Part shown: positions 49,967 through 59,421 of the stretch, in pieces | Layout: every line of letters begins with the position of its first letter | How positions within the stretch are numbered: position 1 is the stretch's first letter | Assembly (NCBI GenBank): GCA_016125185.1 | Contig: WGMG01000002.1 | Span: forward strand, 248,001-312,000 | Direction: 5' to 3' | Length of the DNA: 64,000 nt | Origin: Armatimonadota bacterium | GTDB taxonomy: Bacteria > Armatimonadota > Fimbriimonadia > Fimbriimonadales > Fimbriimonadaceae | The notes under the pieces: model-generated | Seen by the model: only the letters and a program-made list of their open reading frames with translations | Told to the model about the DNA's origin: nothing | The model's database searches: none | Made by a program: the position numbers and the translations under genes

Positions 49967-51919
49967 ATGCAAGTACTAAAGAACATGTCCATCGCCGCCA
50001 AGCTGTGGACCGGAGCTTTCGTATTCTCGGCCGCTGTTGGCGTAGTGGCTATCGCCGGGATGTCGGGCACGGCTCAGCTTTCCGGCACCGTCGGCAACAT
50101 GACCAAGCGTCAGGTGCCCCAGCTCCAGCGACTGATGACCGCGAGCGTCGAAGCTCGTCAGGCTCGAACTCGCGAGTACCGTGAGTTAGTCGCCGCCAAC
50201 GAAGACAAGCGCAAGAAGCTCTACAAAGACGTTTCCGAAAATGTGGCCAACACCGCCGCCGCCATCCAGGATTTTGATCAGCACGCGACGACGGACAGCG
50301 AAAAGCAGACCGCAAAAGAGCTGGCCGACCTGTGGGCGAAGTACGCCGACTACGACAAGCAGATTCCTGGCTTGTTTGCCGCCGGCGATACCAAGGGCGT
50401 CATAACGCTTCTCGAAAAGACATCGCGAGAAACCTTCGTCGATAAGTTCATTCCGCTCATCGAAAAGGCAGGTGACGAAAAGGTGAAGGAGGCTCTGGCC
50501 GCCGAAACCACGCGAAAGAGCATCGAGGACGCGACCGAGACGAAGCTCATGATGTTTAGCTTCTTGGCCATTCTATCCGGTCTCACATTCTTCGGCTTCA
50601 TCGTGGCTGGTATCCGTAATTCCGTGAAGGTCGTCATGCGCGGCCTCGGACAGATTCGCGAGAATCAGATCAAGCCGCTTCGCACCGCCCTCGATAAGCT
50701 CGCGAACGCCGATCTGACCCATGAAATCGAAATCAATACGACCGAGATTTCCATTGAAGGCAAGGATGAACTCGCCAAGGTCGTCCGCGATCTCGAAGGT
50801 GTCCAGGCCGACTTCCGCGTCGCCATCGCTGGCTACAACGAAGCCCGCGCCGCTCTCACCTCGCTCATCGGCACGGTTAGCGAAGGTGCCAACGATGTGG
50901 CTACCTACAGTTCGTCGGTCGCCAACAACACCGACCACGTCGGTCTCGCCACCGTCGATATCGCTCGTGGTAGCACGGTTCTTGCCGGTAAGGCCGACGA
51001 GGCATCGCAAGCCATGACGCGATTCGGTCAGATGATCGACCGCATTACCCACCAGACCGAGGTTCAGGCCGAGGCGATCGAAACCGCTTCTTACAACCTG
51101 CAGGAGGCCACGACCATCCTCAACGATGTGGCTCACGCCGCCGACGAGATGAACGAAGCCGCCCGCACCGGAAGCGAGGCCGTCACCATCACCATCAAGG
51201 CGATGGAGAAGATCAAGTCCGAAGTTGGAATCTCCGCCGAGCGAATCCGCGACCTCGACCAGAAGGGTCAGCAGATCGGCCAGATTGTTTCCACGATCGA
51301 AGCCATCGCTGAGCAGACCAACCTTCTCGCCCTCAACGCCGCCATCGAAGCGGCCCGAGCCGGAGAGCATGGACGAGGCTTTGCCGTCGTCGCGACCGAA
51401 GTGCGAAAGCTGGCCGAAAAATCCGGTGAAGCCACTCGCGAGATCAGCGACCTTATCGAAAGCATCCGATCCAGTGTGGATGAGGCGGTCAAGACCATCC
51501 TCGCCACCCAAGAGCAGGTTCTGGACGGGACCAAGCAGAGCCAGTCCGCTGGTACCTCGCTGAAGTCGATTCTCGACTCCTCGACGAGTGTCGAAGAGCG
51601 AATCTCCGCCCTGCGCGAGGCATCGCTCAACGTCGAGTCGGCCATGACCGATGCCGACAAGGCCACGGCTCAAACCGTCGAACTGAAGGACTCGCTGATC
51701 AGCGAATCCAAGGTCGTCGGTGGCGCGATACAAGAGGTCGCCGCCGTCAGCCAAGACACTGCCGCCGCGTCGGAAGAGCTCAGTGCCACGTCCGACGAAG
51801 TTGCCCAGGTCGCCCAGCGTCTCGCCTCGCTGTCCGACTCCTTGCAAGGCTCGATTAGCATGTTCAAAACCTCGGCCCCGACTTTCGAAGTCGAAGCCGA
51901 CGAACCAATCGCAGCATAA
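49967..51919 (+). CDS. Methyl-accepting chemotaxis protein
   Basis: 650 residues. TM1 is at about 14-33 ([20 protein letters not shown]). A four-helix-bundle-type periplasmic domain of about 150 residues follows, then TM2 at about 190-212 ([22 protein letters not shown]), a HAMP-like segment, and the signalling hairpin with its conserved tip [20 protein letters not shown], then [20 protein letters not shown]. It senses an external or membrane signal and controls CheA. No che gene lies in the window. An AGAGGAA ribosome site precedes the ATG and a terminator follows. Confidence 0.95.
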   Translation: MQVLKNMSIAAKLWTGAFVFSAAVGVVAIAGMSGTAQLSGTVGNMTKRQVPQLQRLMTASVEARQARTREYRELVAANEDKRKKLYKDVSENVANTAAAIQDFDQHATTDSEKQTAKELADLWAKYADYDKQIPGLFAAGDTKGVITLLEKTSRETFVDKFIPLIEKAGDEKVKEALAAETTRKSIEDATETKLMMFSFLAILSGLTFFGFIVAGIRNSVKVVMRGLGQIRENQIKPLRTALDKLANADLTHEIEINTTEISIEGKDELAKVVRDLEGVQADFRVAIAGYNEARAALTSLIGTVSEGANDVATYSSSVANNTDHVGLATVDIARGSTVLAGKADEASQAMTRFGQMIDRITHQTEVQAEAIETASYNLQEATTILNDVAHAADEMNEAARTGSEAVTITIKAMEKIKSEVGISAERIRDLDQKGQQIGQIVSTIEAIAEQTNLLALNAAIEAARAGEHGRGFAVVATEVRKLAEKSGEATREISDLIESIRSSVDEAVKTILATQEQVLDGTKQSQSAGTSLKSILDSSTSVEERISALREASLNVESAMTDADKATAQTVELKDSLISESKVVGGAIQEVAAVSQDTAAASEELSATSDEVAQVAQRLASLSDSLQGSISMFKTSAPTFEVEADEPIAA

Positions 51920-51934
51920 AGGAACACTCCTCTT

Positions 51935-51964
51935 GCCCGGCTCACCCGAGCCGGGCCTTTTTTT
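51935..51964 (+). terminator. Rho-independent terminator of the chemoreceptor gene
   Basis: GCCCGGCTC-accc-GAGCCGGGC followed by C and seven T residues, 15 bases after the stop. Confidence 0.92.
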
Positions 51965-52020
51965 GTTTGGCAGGGACCTCATTTTCGATAAGCGGATGAA
52001 CGTTTCGCTTGCTGTGCCCC

Positions 52021-52055
52021 GTGCTCTGTGCTCTGTGCTCTGTGCTCTGTGCTCT
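52021..52055 (+). repeat. Five tandem GTGCTCT heptamers
   Basis: A perfect 5 x 7-base array, followed by GAATCCTCAAGCCTGAAGCC. A three-unit array of the same heptamer is at 53288-53308, and a related CTCAAGCC...GCCTGAAGCCTAA string ends the repeat array at 59401-59425. Confidence 0.85.
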
Positions 52056-52143
52056 GAATCCTCAAGCCTGAAGCCTAATACAACCTTAACCCCCCGATAG
52101 CCGCCCCTTAACCATGGTCCCGCAGACTCAAATGAGGTGTTTC

Positions 52144-53040
52144 ATGCGAAATCATAAGGGCTTCACCCTCATCGAACTGCTCGTCGTCATCGCGATCATC
52201 GCCATCCTCGCCGCGATCCTCTTTCCCGTCTTCGCCCAAGCCAAAGCTGCCGCCAAGAAGATCGCAAGCCTCAGCAACCAAAAGCAAATCGGCCTCGGTG
52301 CCGTGATGTATGCCAACGACTACGACGACTACCTGCCCGAGACCGGGTGGGACGGTCCCTGCTCCTCGCCAACCCCCGGCTCGAACGGCTATTACGCCGT
52401 CGGCGACGCCTACTTCAGCGGCGTCTTTTCCTTCCCTATCGCCGAAGCCCCGTACATGAAGAACCGCGACATCCTGAAGTGCCCGGCTGACGATGCCCCC
52501 GCCGTTTTCAACAAGCTCGGTTCGATGTGTTACGAACAGCAATTGATCCAAGGCGGCGTCCCCGGCGCCTACCCCGGCATGCGCAATGACGTCAACGCCA
52601 TGATGAAGGTTCTGCCGATGTCCTACGCCGGTAACTACTTCCTCAGCCAGACCTACGCGGTCTCCATCGCTGGCCCTCGATCTGCCCGCAACTCCGCGAA
52701 GATGTTCAACATGAGTTCGATCATCTATCCGGCCAACGTGTTCTTCTCCGCCGACGCCGGTTCGACCATCAACCCCGCGAACGGAAACTACTTCTCCGGT
52801 TGGTACATCGCTCCTGGCTACGACGCCGCCGGGCGATGGCTCAAAGGCATGCGTCACCAAGGCGGCCGAAACTTCTCGTACTGTGACGGCCACGCCAAGT
52901 ACTTCAAGGATGACTCGATCTTGAACGGAGCCGGTGGCAACAAAACCCAAGCCCAGATCATGCTTGCTTACCAAAAGCGTGGCCTGTACACCTATCCCGA
53001 AACGACCGATCCAGACTACGTTCGCCCGTCGAACTACTAA
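52144..53040 (+). CDS. DUF1559-type pseudopilin with H-X9-DG motif
   Basis: 298 residues. The prepilin signal [20 protein letters not shown] is followed by [18 protein letters not shown] and [12 protein letters not shown], the same opening as the paralogue at 9770. The C-terminal motif [20 protein letters not shown] matches H-X9-DG exactly. The ATG at 52144 gives the short leader expected for prepilin peptidase cleavage; the frame is open 30 bases further. It is located between the chemoreceptor and EAL-HDOD genes and stands alone, flanked by heptamer and REP-like repeats. Confidence 0.9.
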   Translation: MRNHKGFTLIELLVVIAIIAILAAILFPVFAQAKAAAKKIASLSNQKQIGLGAVMYANDYDDYLPETGWDGPCSSPTPGSNGYYAVGDAYFSGVFSFPIAEAPYMKNRDILKCPADDAPAVFNKLGSMCYEQQLIQGGVPGAYPGMRNDVNAMMKVLPMSYAGNYFLSQTYAVSIAGPRSARNSAKMFNMSSIIYPANVFFSADAGSTINPANGNYFSGWYIAPGYDAAGRWLKGMRHQGGRNFSYCDGHAKYFKDDSILNGAGGNKTQAQIMLAYQKRGLYTYPETTDPDYVRPSNY

Positions 53041-53093
53041 GCAATAATAGGCAGAGTCGGGTCGCCCCGGCGAAGCGTGCTCTGCGCCCAATT

Positions 53094-53146
53094 CTCCCTC
53101 GCTGGCCGAGGGAGCGGTGAGCAGGCCATAGGCGAACCAGAGGGAG
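53094..53146 (+). repeat. REP-like element, CTCCCTC arms
   Basis: CTCCCTCGCTGGCCGAGGGAG forms a local hairpin. The core CGGTGAGC...GGCGAACC follows, and AGAGGGAG closes with the left arm. Same core as the repeats at 2725 and 59121. Confidence 0.75.
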
Positions 53147-53188
53147 CAGGAAGCTTCAGCTCAACCAAGATATTTCTCTGGATTGGGT

Positions 53189-53265
53189 CCACCAGAATGG
53201 TGCCTTTGTGGCACCATTCTGGTGGAGAAGTCGGTGAGGTGTCGAAGACAGTGAACCGGATGAGG
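53189..53265 (+). repeat. REP-like element headed by a 16-bp perfect stem
   Basis: CCACCAGAATGGTGCC-tttgt-GGCACCATTCTGGTGG (53189-53225) is followed by AGAAGTCGGTGAGG and GTGAACCGGATGAGGC, the core seen in the other copies. The gap 53041-53416 holds these two repeats, the heptamer array at 53288 and no gene. Confidence 0.75.
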
Positions 53266-53287
53266 CGAGCCCTGCGCCCTGCGTTCT

Positions 53288-53308
53288 GTGCTCTGTGCTC
53301 TGTGCTCT
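53288..53308 (+). repeat. Three tandem GTGCTCT heptamers
   Basis: Same heptamer as at 52021, directly upstream of the leader of the EAL-HDOD gene. The preceding bases, CCCTGCGCCCTGCGTTCT, are also repetitive. Confidence 0.75.
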
Positions 53309-53416
53309 CCGCACTCATTACCTGCCCCGCCCCAGCAAAGCATGCCCTGTGCAAAATCGAACCTAATCCCACCCCGCCAAACAGCCGAAATAACTAATGG
53401 GGATTTTTGCTTTTCG

Positions 53417-54646
53417 ATGGTTCAGCCACACTTTCAAGAGGACAGCGCATTCTACATGGCGCGGCAGCCGATTTACGATCGGAACATGCAACTCGTCGCC
53501 TACGAGCTCCTCTACCGACGTGGAAACGCCGTCACCCCACCCGAATTCTCGTCTGACGACGAAGTCGCCGCTCTCGCAAACGTCCTCATCGAGGTCGGCC
53601 TAGATCGCCTCGTTGGCAAAACCCGAGCCTTCGTCAACGTCCCGCAGAGCCTTCTCTCAAGCGAAGCCCTTCGCCTTCTGCCGCCCAAGCGCGTCACCCT
53701 CGAAATCCTCGAAAACACGGTCTGGACTGAGGAAGTCGAGGCGCAAATCAAGGATCTCAAGGCCCTCGGCTACCAGGTCGCGCTCGACGACTACGTCTTC
53801 GAATCCCGTCACCAGCAGTTTCTCAAGCTCGTCGACCTCGTCAAGGTCGATATGCTCGGCGTACCGCCAGGGCTCGATATTCAATCATCGATCCTTAAGC
53901 TCCGCCGCCCGGGTCAACAGTTCCTCGCCGAAAAGGTCGAGACCCACGCCCAGTTCCAAAAATGCCTCGCGATGGGATTCAACCTCTTCCAGGGCTACTT
54001 CTTCGCCAAGCCGAAAACCATTCGCGGTACCGGCGTCCGCACCAACCAGTCGATGTCCATCTCGCTCCTCGCGAAAATTCAGGACCCGAACACGACGATG
54101 CATGAGCTCGAAAACCTCATCGTCAGCAACGTCGCCCTCGGCCACAAGGTGCTTCGTCTGGTCAACTGCGTAGCTAACGGCCTCACCAAGCGTGTGGATT
54201 CTATCCAACAGGCGCTGATGTTCCTCGGCACCGCCAAAATTCGAACGATGGCCTCGCTCGCCGTCATCACCAGTATCCCCGGCAAGCCGTCCGAGCTGTA
54301 TCGCCTGGCAATGATCCGCGCCAAATTCTGCGAAGCCGCCGCCCGATATGCCCGGTTCAACGATCCCGAAAAGCATTTCACCGTCGGACTCTTTTCCGTC
54401 CTCGATGCGCTCACGGACACGCCGATGAACGATATCCTGGGCGAACTTCCGCTTGCACCCGACGTCATCGACGCTCTGCGCGGTGATGGAGAACCGAACC
54501 TCTGCAAGGACTCGCTTCAGTACGTGCTCCAGGTCGAGCATGGCGCGTGGGAGCGAACCAATGTTGCCTTCCGCGACGTCCCCGCAAACGCCTATCCCGA
54601 AGCAGTCGAGTGGGCCCGCGAACAAGAACGCTCGTTGGCGTCGTAG
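53417..54646 (+). CDS. EAL-HDOD (YuxH-type) signalling protein
   Basis: 409 residues. The N-terminal degenerate EAL domain (about 12-200) reads YMARQPIYDRNMQLVAYELL, ILENTVWTEEVEAQI, VALDDYVFESRHQQFL and LVDLVKVDMLG. ELL replaces EAL, and several metal-binding acids remain (DDY, KVD), so phosphodiesterase activity is doubtful. The HDOD domain (about 210-400) has TTMHELENLIVSNVALGHKV, LRLVNCVANGLTKRVDSIQQAL and FTVGLFSVLDALTDTPM. Such proteins link c-di-GMP to motility or pili. The ATG at 53417 is preferred to the open frame from 53288, which runs through the repeat. Confidence 0.9.
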   Translation: MVQPHFQEDSAFYMARQPIYDRNMQLVAYELLYRRGNAVTPPEFSSDDEVAALANVLIEVGLDRLVGKTRAFVNVPQSLLSSEALRLLPPKRVTLEILENTVWTEEVEAQIKDLKALGYQVALDDYVFESRHQQFLKLVDLVKVDMLGVPPGLDIQSSILKLRRPGQQFLAEKVETHAQFQKCLAMGFNLFQGYFFAKPKTIRGTGVRTNQSMSISLLAKIQDPNTTMHELENLIVSNVALGHKVLRLVNCVANGLTKRVDSIQQALMFLGTAKIRTMASLAVITSIPGKPSELYRLAMIRAKFCEAAARYARFNDPEKHFTVGLFSVLDALTDTPMNDILGELPLAPDVIDALRGDGEPNLCKDSLQYVLQVEHGAWERTNVAFRDVPANAYPEAVEWAREQERSLAS

Positions 54647-54718
54647 GTTCACAGCCTCGGCACTCCGCACTTAGCTCTTTGCACTGCGCATTGAGTACTA
54701 AAATGCTACGATAACGAT

Positions 54719-57200
54719 GTGGACTACTGGACCCAGACGCCCGACGAGGTCGCCAAGACCTTGGGGGTTGATCTTGCCCAGGGTCTAACTCCCGACGCCC
54801 GCGCCGAGCGTCTCGCCCAGTCCACCGCCAGGGTCAAGCCCGGCCACCCCGCCGTCCGCGCTTTTCTCGCCCAATTCAAAAGCCCCATCCAGCTATTGCT
54901 CGTCGCCGCAGCCTGCCTCTCGTTCTCCCTCGGACAGCCTGTCGATGGCACCGTCGTCCTCCTCATCATCCTTGGGAGTGCCGTCATCAGCTTCCAGCAC
55001 GAATACCACGCCGACCAGGCCGTCAAGAACCTGATGAAGCTAGTCGAGACCAAGGTCAAAATCCTCCAAAACGGTCAGACGGTCGAAATTCCCAGCGCTT
55101 CCGTGGTCCCCGGCGACGTCATCCTCGTCGATGCCGGAAGCATCATCCCCGCCGACGGACTTCTCATCGCCTCGACGAACCTCTTCACCGATGAAGCCGC
55201 CCTCACCGGCGAGACCTTCCCGGTCGAGAAGGTGACCGGCACCTCCAAACCCGACGACGCTATCTCCGAGCGGAAGAATGTCCTCTTCTCGAGTAGCCAC
55301 GTCGCCAGCGGAGCCGGACGGTTTCTCGCTGTCCAAGTCGGACCTCAGACCGAAATCGGCCGCATTGCCAAAGGCCTGACCAACCCCCGCCCGGAGCCCG
55401 ATTTCGAACGCGGCATCCGCCGATTCGGGCTCCTTTTGGTCAACCTCACCATCCTCCTTACCCTCGGAGTCTTTGCCATCAATGCCTTCCTTGGGCGGTC
55501 CATCCTCGACTCCTTCCTTTTTGCCCTTGCCCTCGCGGTCGGACTCACACCCCAGCTCCTCCCTGCTATCATCAGCGTCAATCTTTCCCGCGGCGCCGTC
55601 GAAATGGCCAAGCGCCAGGTCATCGTCAAGCGCCTCTCCGCCATCGAAAGCATCGGGAGCATGGACGTCCTCTGCTCCGACAAAACCGGCACCCTCACCC
55701 TCGGCGAGGTTCGCGTCCACGGTGCCTACGACCTCGATGGCAAAGAGTCTGCCGAGGTCCTGCGCCTCGCCCAAATCAACGCCCTGCTTCAGTCCGGCTA
55801 TCGAAACCCAATCGATGGGGCCCTCGCTGCTTCCGCCCCCGATGGTCTCACCAAAAACACGCCCGTCCTCGCCGAAATCCCCTACGATTTCGTTCGCAAG
55901 CGCCTCAGTGTCCTCGTTCAAGACGGCGAACCCATCCTCATCTCCAAGGGTGCGCTCGATCCGATCCGCGCCGTCTGCACTCAAGCCCAAAGCCACTCCG
56001 ACGACGGAGTCCAAGCTCTATTCCAATCCTTCAGCCGCCAGGGCTATCGCGTTCTTGGCGTCGCTACCAAACCGCTTCCCGCGGGCACCACGACCGTCAC
56101 CACCCAAGACGAGGCTGGTCTCACCCTCGCGGGAATGATCGTCCTGGAAGACCCTCTTCGTCCCGAAATCGCCGATACCGTCGCCCACATTTCCTCCCTT
56201 GGCGGTCGAGCTCAAAGTGATCACCGGCGACAATCATCTCGTCGCCCAAACCCTTGGCGAACGCCTCGGCTTCGCCGACCCCACGCCGCTCACTGGCAAA
56301 GAAATTCAAACTCTCAGTGACGCCGCCCTGGTTCGCCAAGCCGCCGACCACCAGGTCTTCGCCGAGATCGAGCCGAACCAGAAAGCTCGCCTCATCGCCG
56401 CCCTAAAGCATGGTGGAAAGGTCGTCGGCTACATCGGCGATGGCATCAACGACGGCAGCGCGCTCCACACCGCCGACGCCGGAATCTCGGTCGCTAACGC
56501 CGTCGATGTCGCCAAGGAAGCCGCCGATTTCGTCATGCTAAAGCCTGGCCTCGATGTCATCGTCAACGCCATCATCGAGGGCCGCCGTACCTTTGCCAAC
56601 ACTATGAAGTACATCTTCATGGCTACCAGCGCCAACTTCGGCAACATGTTCAGCCTCGCCGGCGCGTCGCTCCTCGTCCCGTTCCTGCCCCTCCTCCCCA
56701 AGCAGGTTCTGATGATGAACCTCTTAACCGACATCCCCGAAATGTTCATCGCCAGCGACACCGTCGACGAGGAACAACTCCAAAAGCCGCAACGCTGGAA
56801 TCTCGCCTTCCTGCGTACCTTCATGATCGTCTTCGGCATCCTTAGCTCCGCCTTCGACTTCGCCACATTCGGAGCCCTGCTCGCCCTCAAAGCCCCCGAA
56901 AGCATCTTCCGCACCGGCTGGTTCATCGAGTCGATCGTCTCCGCCGCCCTCATCGTCCTCGTCATTCGCTCACGCCGCTCGATCTTCAAGACCCGCCCCG
57001 GTCAGCCGCTCCTCATCGCCACCGTCGCCATCATCGGCGTCGTGCTCCTGCTTCCCCTTTCGCCCCTCGCTTCCCCGCTCGGCCTCCACGCCCTGACGCC
57101 AAAGATCTGCGCCCTTGTCGCCGCCATCGTCTTGGCTTACTTCGCCAGCGCCGAACTTACGAAACACGTCTTCTACCGAACGGTGGGCAAAGCACACTAA
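54719..57200 (+). pseudogene. MgtA-type P-type ATPase interrupted by a +1 frameshift
   Basis: Frame 1 (54719-56320) encodes the N-terminal helices, the actuator domain (FTDEAALTGETFPVEK) and the phosphorylation motif CSDKTGTLTLGE. Frame 2 (from about 56202 to 57200) continues with VELKVITGDN, GDGINDGSALHTADAGISV and six C-terminal helices. LLQSGYRNPIDGALAA is the P3B (MgtA/MgtB) version of the nucleotide domain. The frames meet at TCC CTT GGC GGT (56195-56206), where removing one G restores SLAVELKVITGDN. The joined protein would be about 826 residues, near MgtA size. It would import Mg2+. Start is GTG. Neither half alone can work. Confidence 0.82.
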
Positions 57201-57272
57201 CTGCTCAAAAAAGTTGGGCCCCGCCGCCCCTTTATGTGGCAGGACCCAAAATGCAGCAACCAAATGGCGGGA

Positions 57273-58112
57273 TTAAGTCAATCCGATGGCGAAGGTTCCA
57301 ACTGCTCCCGTCCCACGCGGGTTGGCCGAAATATTCAGCATGAGGTGCGAACCGACCATCGTTCCGTCAGCCTGACGCGCGCTGTATACGTTGTCGTTAG
57401 TGTTGTAGACCCCGTTCGAATTTCGAACGTAGTAAGGCGACGACTGGAAGATCGAGTCGCTCGTCGAGTCGTCGAAGAAGAACTGCGACGTAAAGGTACT
57501 GGTGGCGTTACCCGAAGCGTTGTACGCCCGGATCTTGAAGTGGATATGCGGAGTTCGGCCGATGTACCAACCCGGCCAGATCGTCTGGAACGTGACCGTA
57601 CCCTTGCTATCCGTAATCTGATATCCGCGCAGGAACGTCTGACCTTGCGTGTTTTCCGCATTCAGGCCCTGGGGCTCGTCCGAATAAATGCCGTGCGCAT
57701 CCGCGTGCCAGACGTCGAAGTACAGACCTGGATAAGGGACGAACTGGTTGTTCACCAGTTTGTACACCGCCAAATTGAGGATCAGCGGTAGGCCACTAGT
57801 CACAGACGTTCGACTCGAACCCGACACCAAGTCGGACCGAAACAGCTTTTCATCAACAAAGAACGGTCCTTCCGTCACCTGCGGCGTCGCCAAGAGCGAG
57901 ATCGTGCGCGTCCCTCGCTGAGGCGGACTCGCCGCCGACGTCGTCGCCAAACCGGCCAGAGTGCTCGACAGCACGGCGCAAAGTCCCGCTTTCCCTGCCT
58001 GGGCTAGGGCCTCTCGTCGGGTGAGGATCGTCCCGACCATCTCGTCGTCGTTGTCCGATTCAGCGGCAAAGGCCGGGTTTGACAACAGATGATCGATGCG
58101 CGGGTCGTTCAC
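57273..58112 (-). CDS. Secreted intradiol ring-cleavage dioxygenase-like protein
   Basis: 279 residues. The N-terminus has about 25 residues and then LTRREALAQAGKAGLCAVLSSTLAGLA, a Tat-like signal placed late. The dioxygenase core has VTEGPFFVDEKLFR, YFDVWHADAHGIYSDEPQ (first Tyr ligand), and FQTIWPGWYIGRTPHIHFKI (second Tyr and the two His ligands). All four Fe(III) ligands of catechol 1,2-dioxygenases are therefore present. The substrate is likely an extracellular or periplasmic catechol, for example from lignin or siderophores, but this is unproven. Confidence 0.85.
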   Translation of the reverse strand: MNDPRIDHLLSNPAFAAESDNDDEMVGTILTRREALAQAGKAGLCAVLSSTLAGLATTSAASPPQRGTRTISLLATPQVTEGPFFVDEKLFRSDLVSGSSRTSVTSGLPLILNLAVYKLVNNQFVPYPGLYFDVWHADAHGIYSDEPQGLNAENTQGQTFLRGYQITDSKGTVTFQTIWPGWYIGRTPHIHFKIRAYNASGNATSTFTSQFFFDDSTSDSIFQSSPYYVRNSNGVYNTNDNVYSARQADGTMVGSHLMLNISANPRGTGAVGTFAIGLT

Positions 58113-58113
58113 C

Positions 58114-58764
58114 CTACGCCACCCCCGTCAAAACTCGTCCGTTCCGGCGTTTCTTGCGCACCAATAGCAGAACGCCAAGACCAACCGCCGTCACACCCGC
58201 TGGTTCGGGAACAGGGGTCGTGACCGTCATCGACCAGGACCCGCATGCCCCTGTGTCTTGAGCCGCATAGTCCCAAACTTCCAGAGTCCAGGTTCCGTCC
58301 AAGCTCTGACCGGCAAAGTCGCTAAAGTCGGTACGGCTGCCATTGGCCGACCCGCCGCCGTAGGTGCTCATCGCATAGCTACCTGAAGGCAAGTCGTAGC
58401 TCGTTCCCTGCCCGACCGTCGCCTCATCCACCGTCGAGAGGATGCTGCTTGGCACAAAGGTATACGTCCCATTAAAGTTCGAAGAGTCCAAATCGGGCGG
58501 TGACACCAGATCGACGTAGACTCCCAGGTCCGGGTTGTATAGGTCGATTTCCAGGTCGCCCATCCAAGTATGGGTTAGATTCGTTAGAGTGATCGAATCG
58601 ATCGACGTAAGGGTCGCCCCAGTTCCGCTGGTTACGATTGAGCTGGATGCATAACCGACACTTGACGAGGTCGCGTCCACAAGCGAGAAGCCCGCGCCGT
58701 GATAGGTCTGGGCCGTCGAAACGGCGGACAAAAGGGCCGAGATGGGAACAAGTAGGTTTTTCAT
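58114..58764 (-). CDS. PEP-CTERM protein with proprotein-convertase P domain
   Basis: 216 residues from the ATG at 58764, with ribosome site GGAGG. The signal peptide is NLLVPISALLSAVSTAQT. The middle matches a P/Homo B domain: ITLTNLTHTWMGDLEIDLYN, VDLVSPP, FAGQSLDGTWTLEVWDYAAQ, GACGSWSMTVT. The sorting tag is VPEPAGVTAVGLGVLLLVRK followed by Lys/Arg. A P domain without a protease domain suggests an adhesive or binding exoprotein. A longer frame to 58893 is not supported. It lies 2 bases downstream of the dioxygenase ATG on the same strand. Confidence 0.87.
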   Translation of the reverse strand: MKNLLVPISALLSAVSTAQTYHGAGFSLVDATSSSVGYASSSIVTSGTGATLTSIDSITLTNLTHTWMGDLEIDLYNPDLGVYVDLVSPPDLDSSNFNGTYTFVPSSILSTVDEATVGQGTSYDLPSGSYAMSTYGGGSANGSRTDFSDFAGQSLDGTWTLEVWDYAAQDTGACGSWSMTVTTPVPEPAGVTAVGLGVLLLVRKKRRNGRVLTGVA

Positions 58765-58776
58765 AGTCCTCCTTCG

Positions 58777-58846
58777 CTTCTCGCGAGCCCTGACGAGAAG
58801 AACTGATAGCCTTCGGGATGCGCTGGCCCGTCGACCAGACGCATCC
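58777..58846 (-). promoter_or_regulatory. Two-hairpin leader of the P-domain gene
   Basis: CTTCTCG/CGAGAAG (58777-58783 with 58794-58800), and GGATGCG-CTGG with CCAG-a-CGCATCC (58816-58826 with 58835-58846). Both lie in the transcribed leader, with the first just ahead of the GGAGG site. It matches no riboswitch class I can recall. Bases 58847-59009 show no feature. Confidence 0.4.
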
Positions 58847-59009
58847 TTTGGCAGATCCATCCGCTCGGAATATCGTCGAAACGGATATCCCAAACTCTAA
58901 CGATGAGTTGTTTGGAAATTATTTGGAAGCCAGAAAGGAATCGGGCGGATTTCCACAAATGGGACGTTCAAGGTCAAGTAGCCCAACGCTCGCCCTCGCC
59001 AAAACAAAG

Positions 59010-59388
59010 CTATCCCTTGGCGAAGAAATCCGTGGCCAGGAAACGATAGGGGCAGGACTTTAGAAGTCCCGCCCCTTGTTCACTGCAACTCAGCGTGCTC
59101 TCGCACTCGACAAAACAAAGCTATCCCTTGGCGAAGGGATCGGTGAGCAGTAGGCGAACCGAGGGATAGGCGACCACCTAAAAGAAAAAAGGGCAGGACT
59201 TTAGAAGTCCTGCCCCTTGTTCACTGCAACTCAGCGTGCACTCGCACTCGCCAAAACAAAGCTATCCCTTGGCGAAGGGATCGGTGAGCAGTAAGCGAAC
59301 CGAGGGATAGACGGCAGCCCCTAAGAACTTTGCAGACAGCTAATGGCTTCAAGCCCCAAAAGGGGCAGGACCTCTAAAGTCCTGCCCC
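59010..59388 (+). repeat. Tandem repeat array, 141-base period, REP-like plus palindromic modules
   Basis: Module P is the palindrome GGGGCAGGACTT-tag-AAGTCCTGCCCC, at 59049-59075, 59191-59216 and, with a changed loop, 59362-59388. Module R is CTATCCCTTGGCGAAGGGAT followed by CGGTGAGCAGT, GGCGAACC and GAGGGATAG, at 59121-59169 and 59262-59310, with a decayed copy at 59010-59049. P and R recur with exactly 141 bases between equivalent points (59049 to 59190 and 59121 to 59262). No ORF is present between 58894 and 59421. Confidence 0.88.
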
Positions 59389-59421
59389 AATCTCTGAACC
59401 CTCAAGCCGGGAGCCTGAAGC

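Noticed and set aside
2591-59388. CRISPR array
   Set aside because: Repeats are few, palindromic and unevenly spaced or in 141-base periods. No short regularly spaced repeats with unique spacers and no cas genes were seen.
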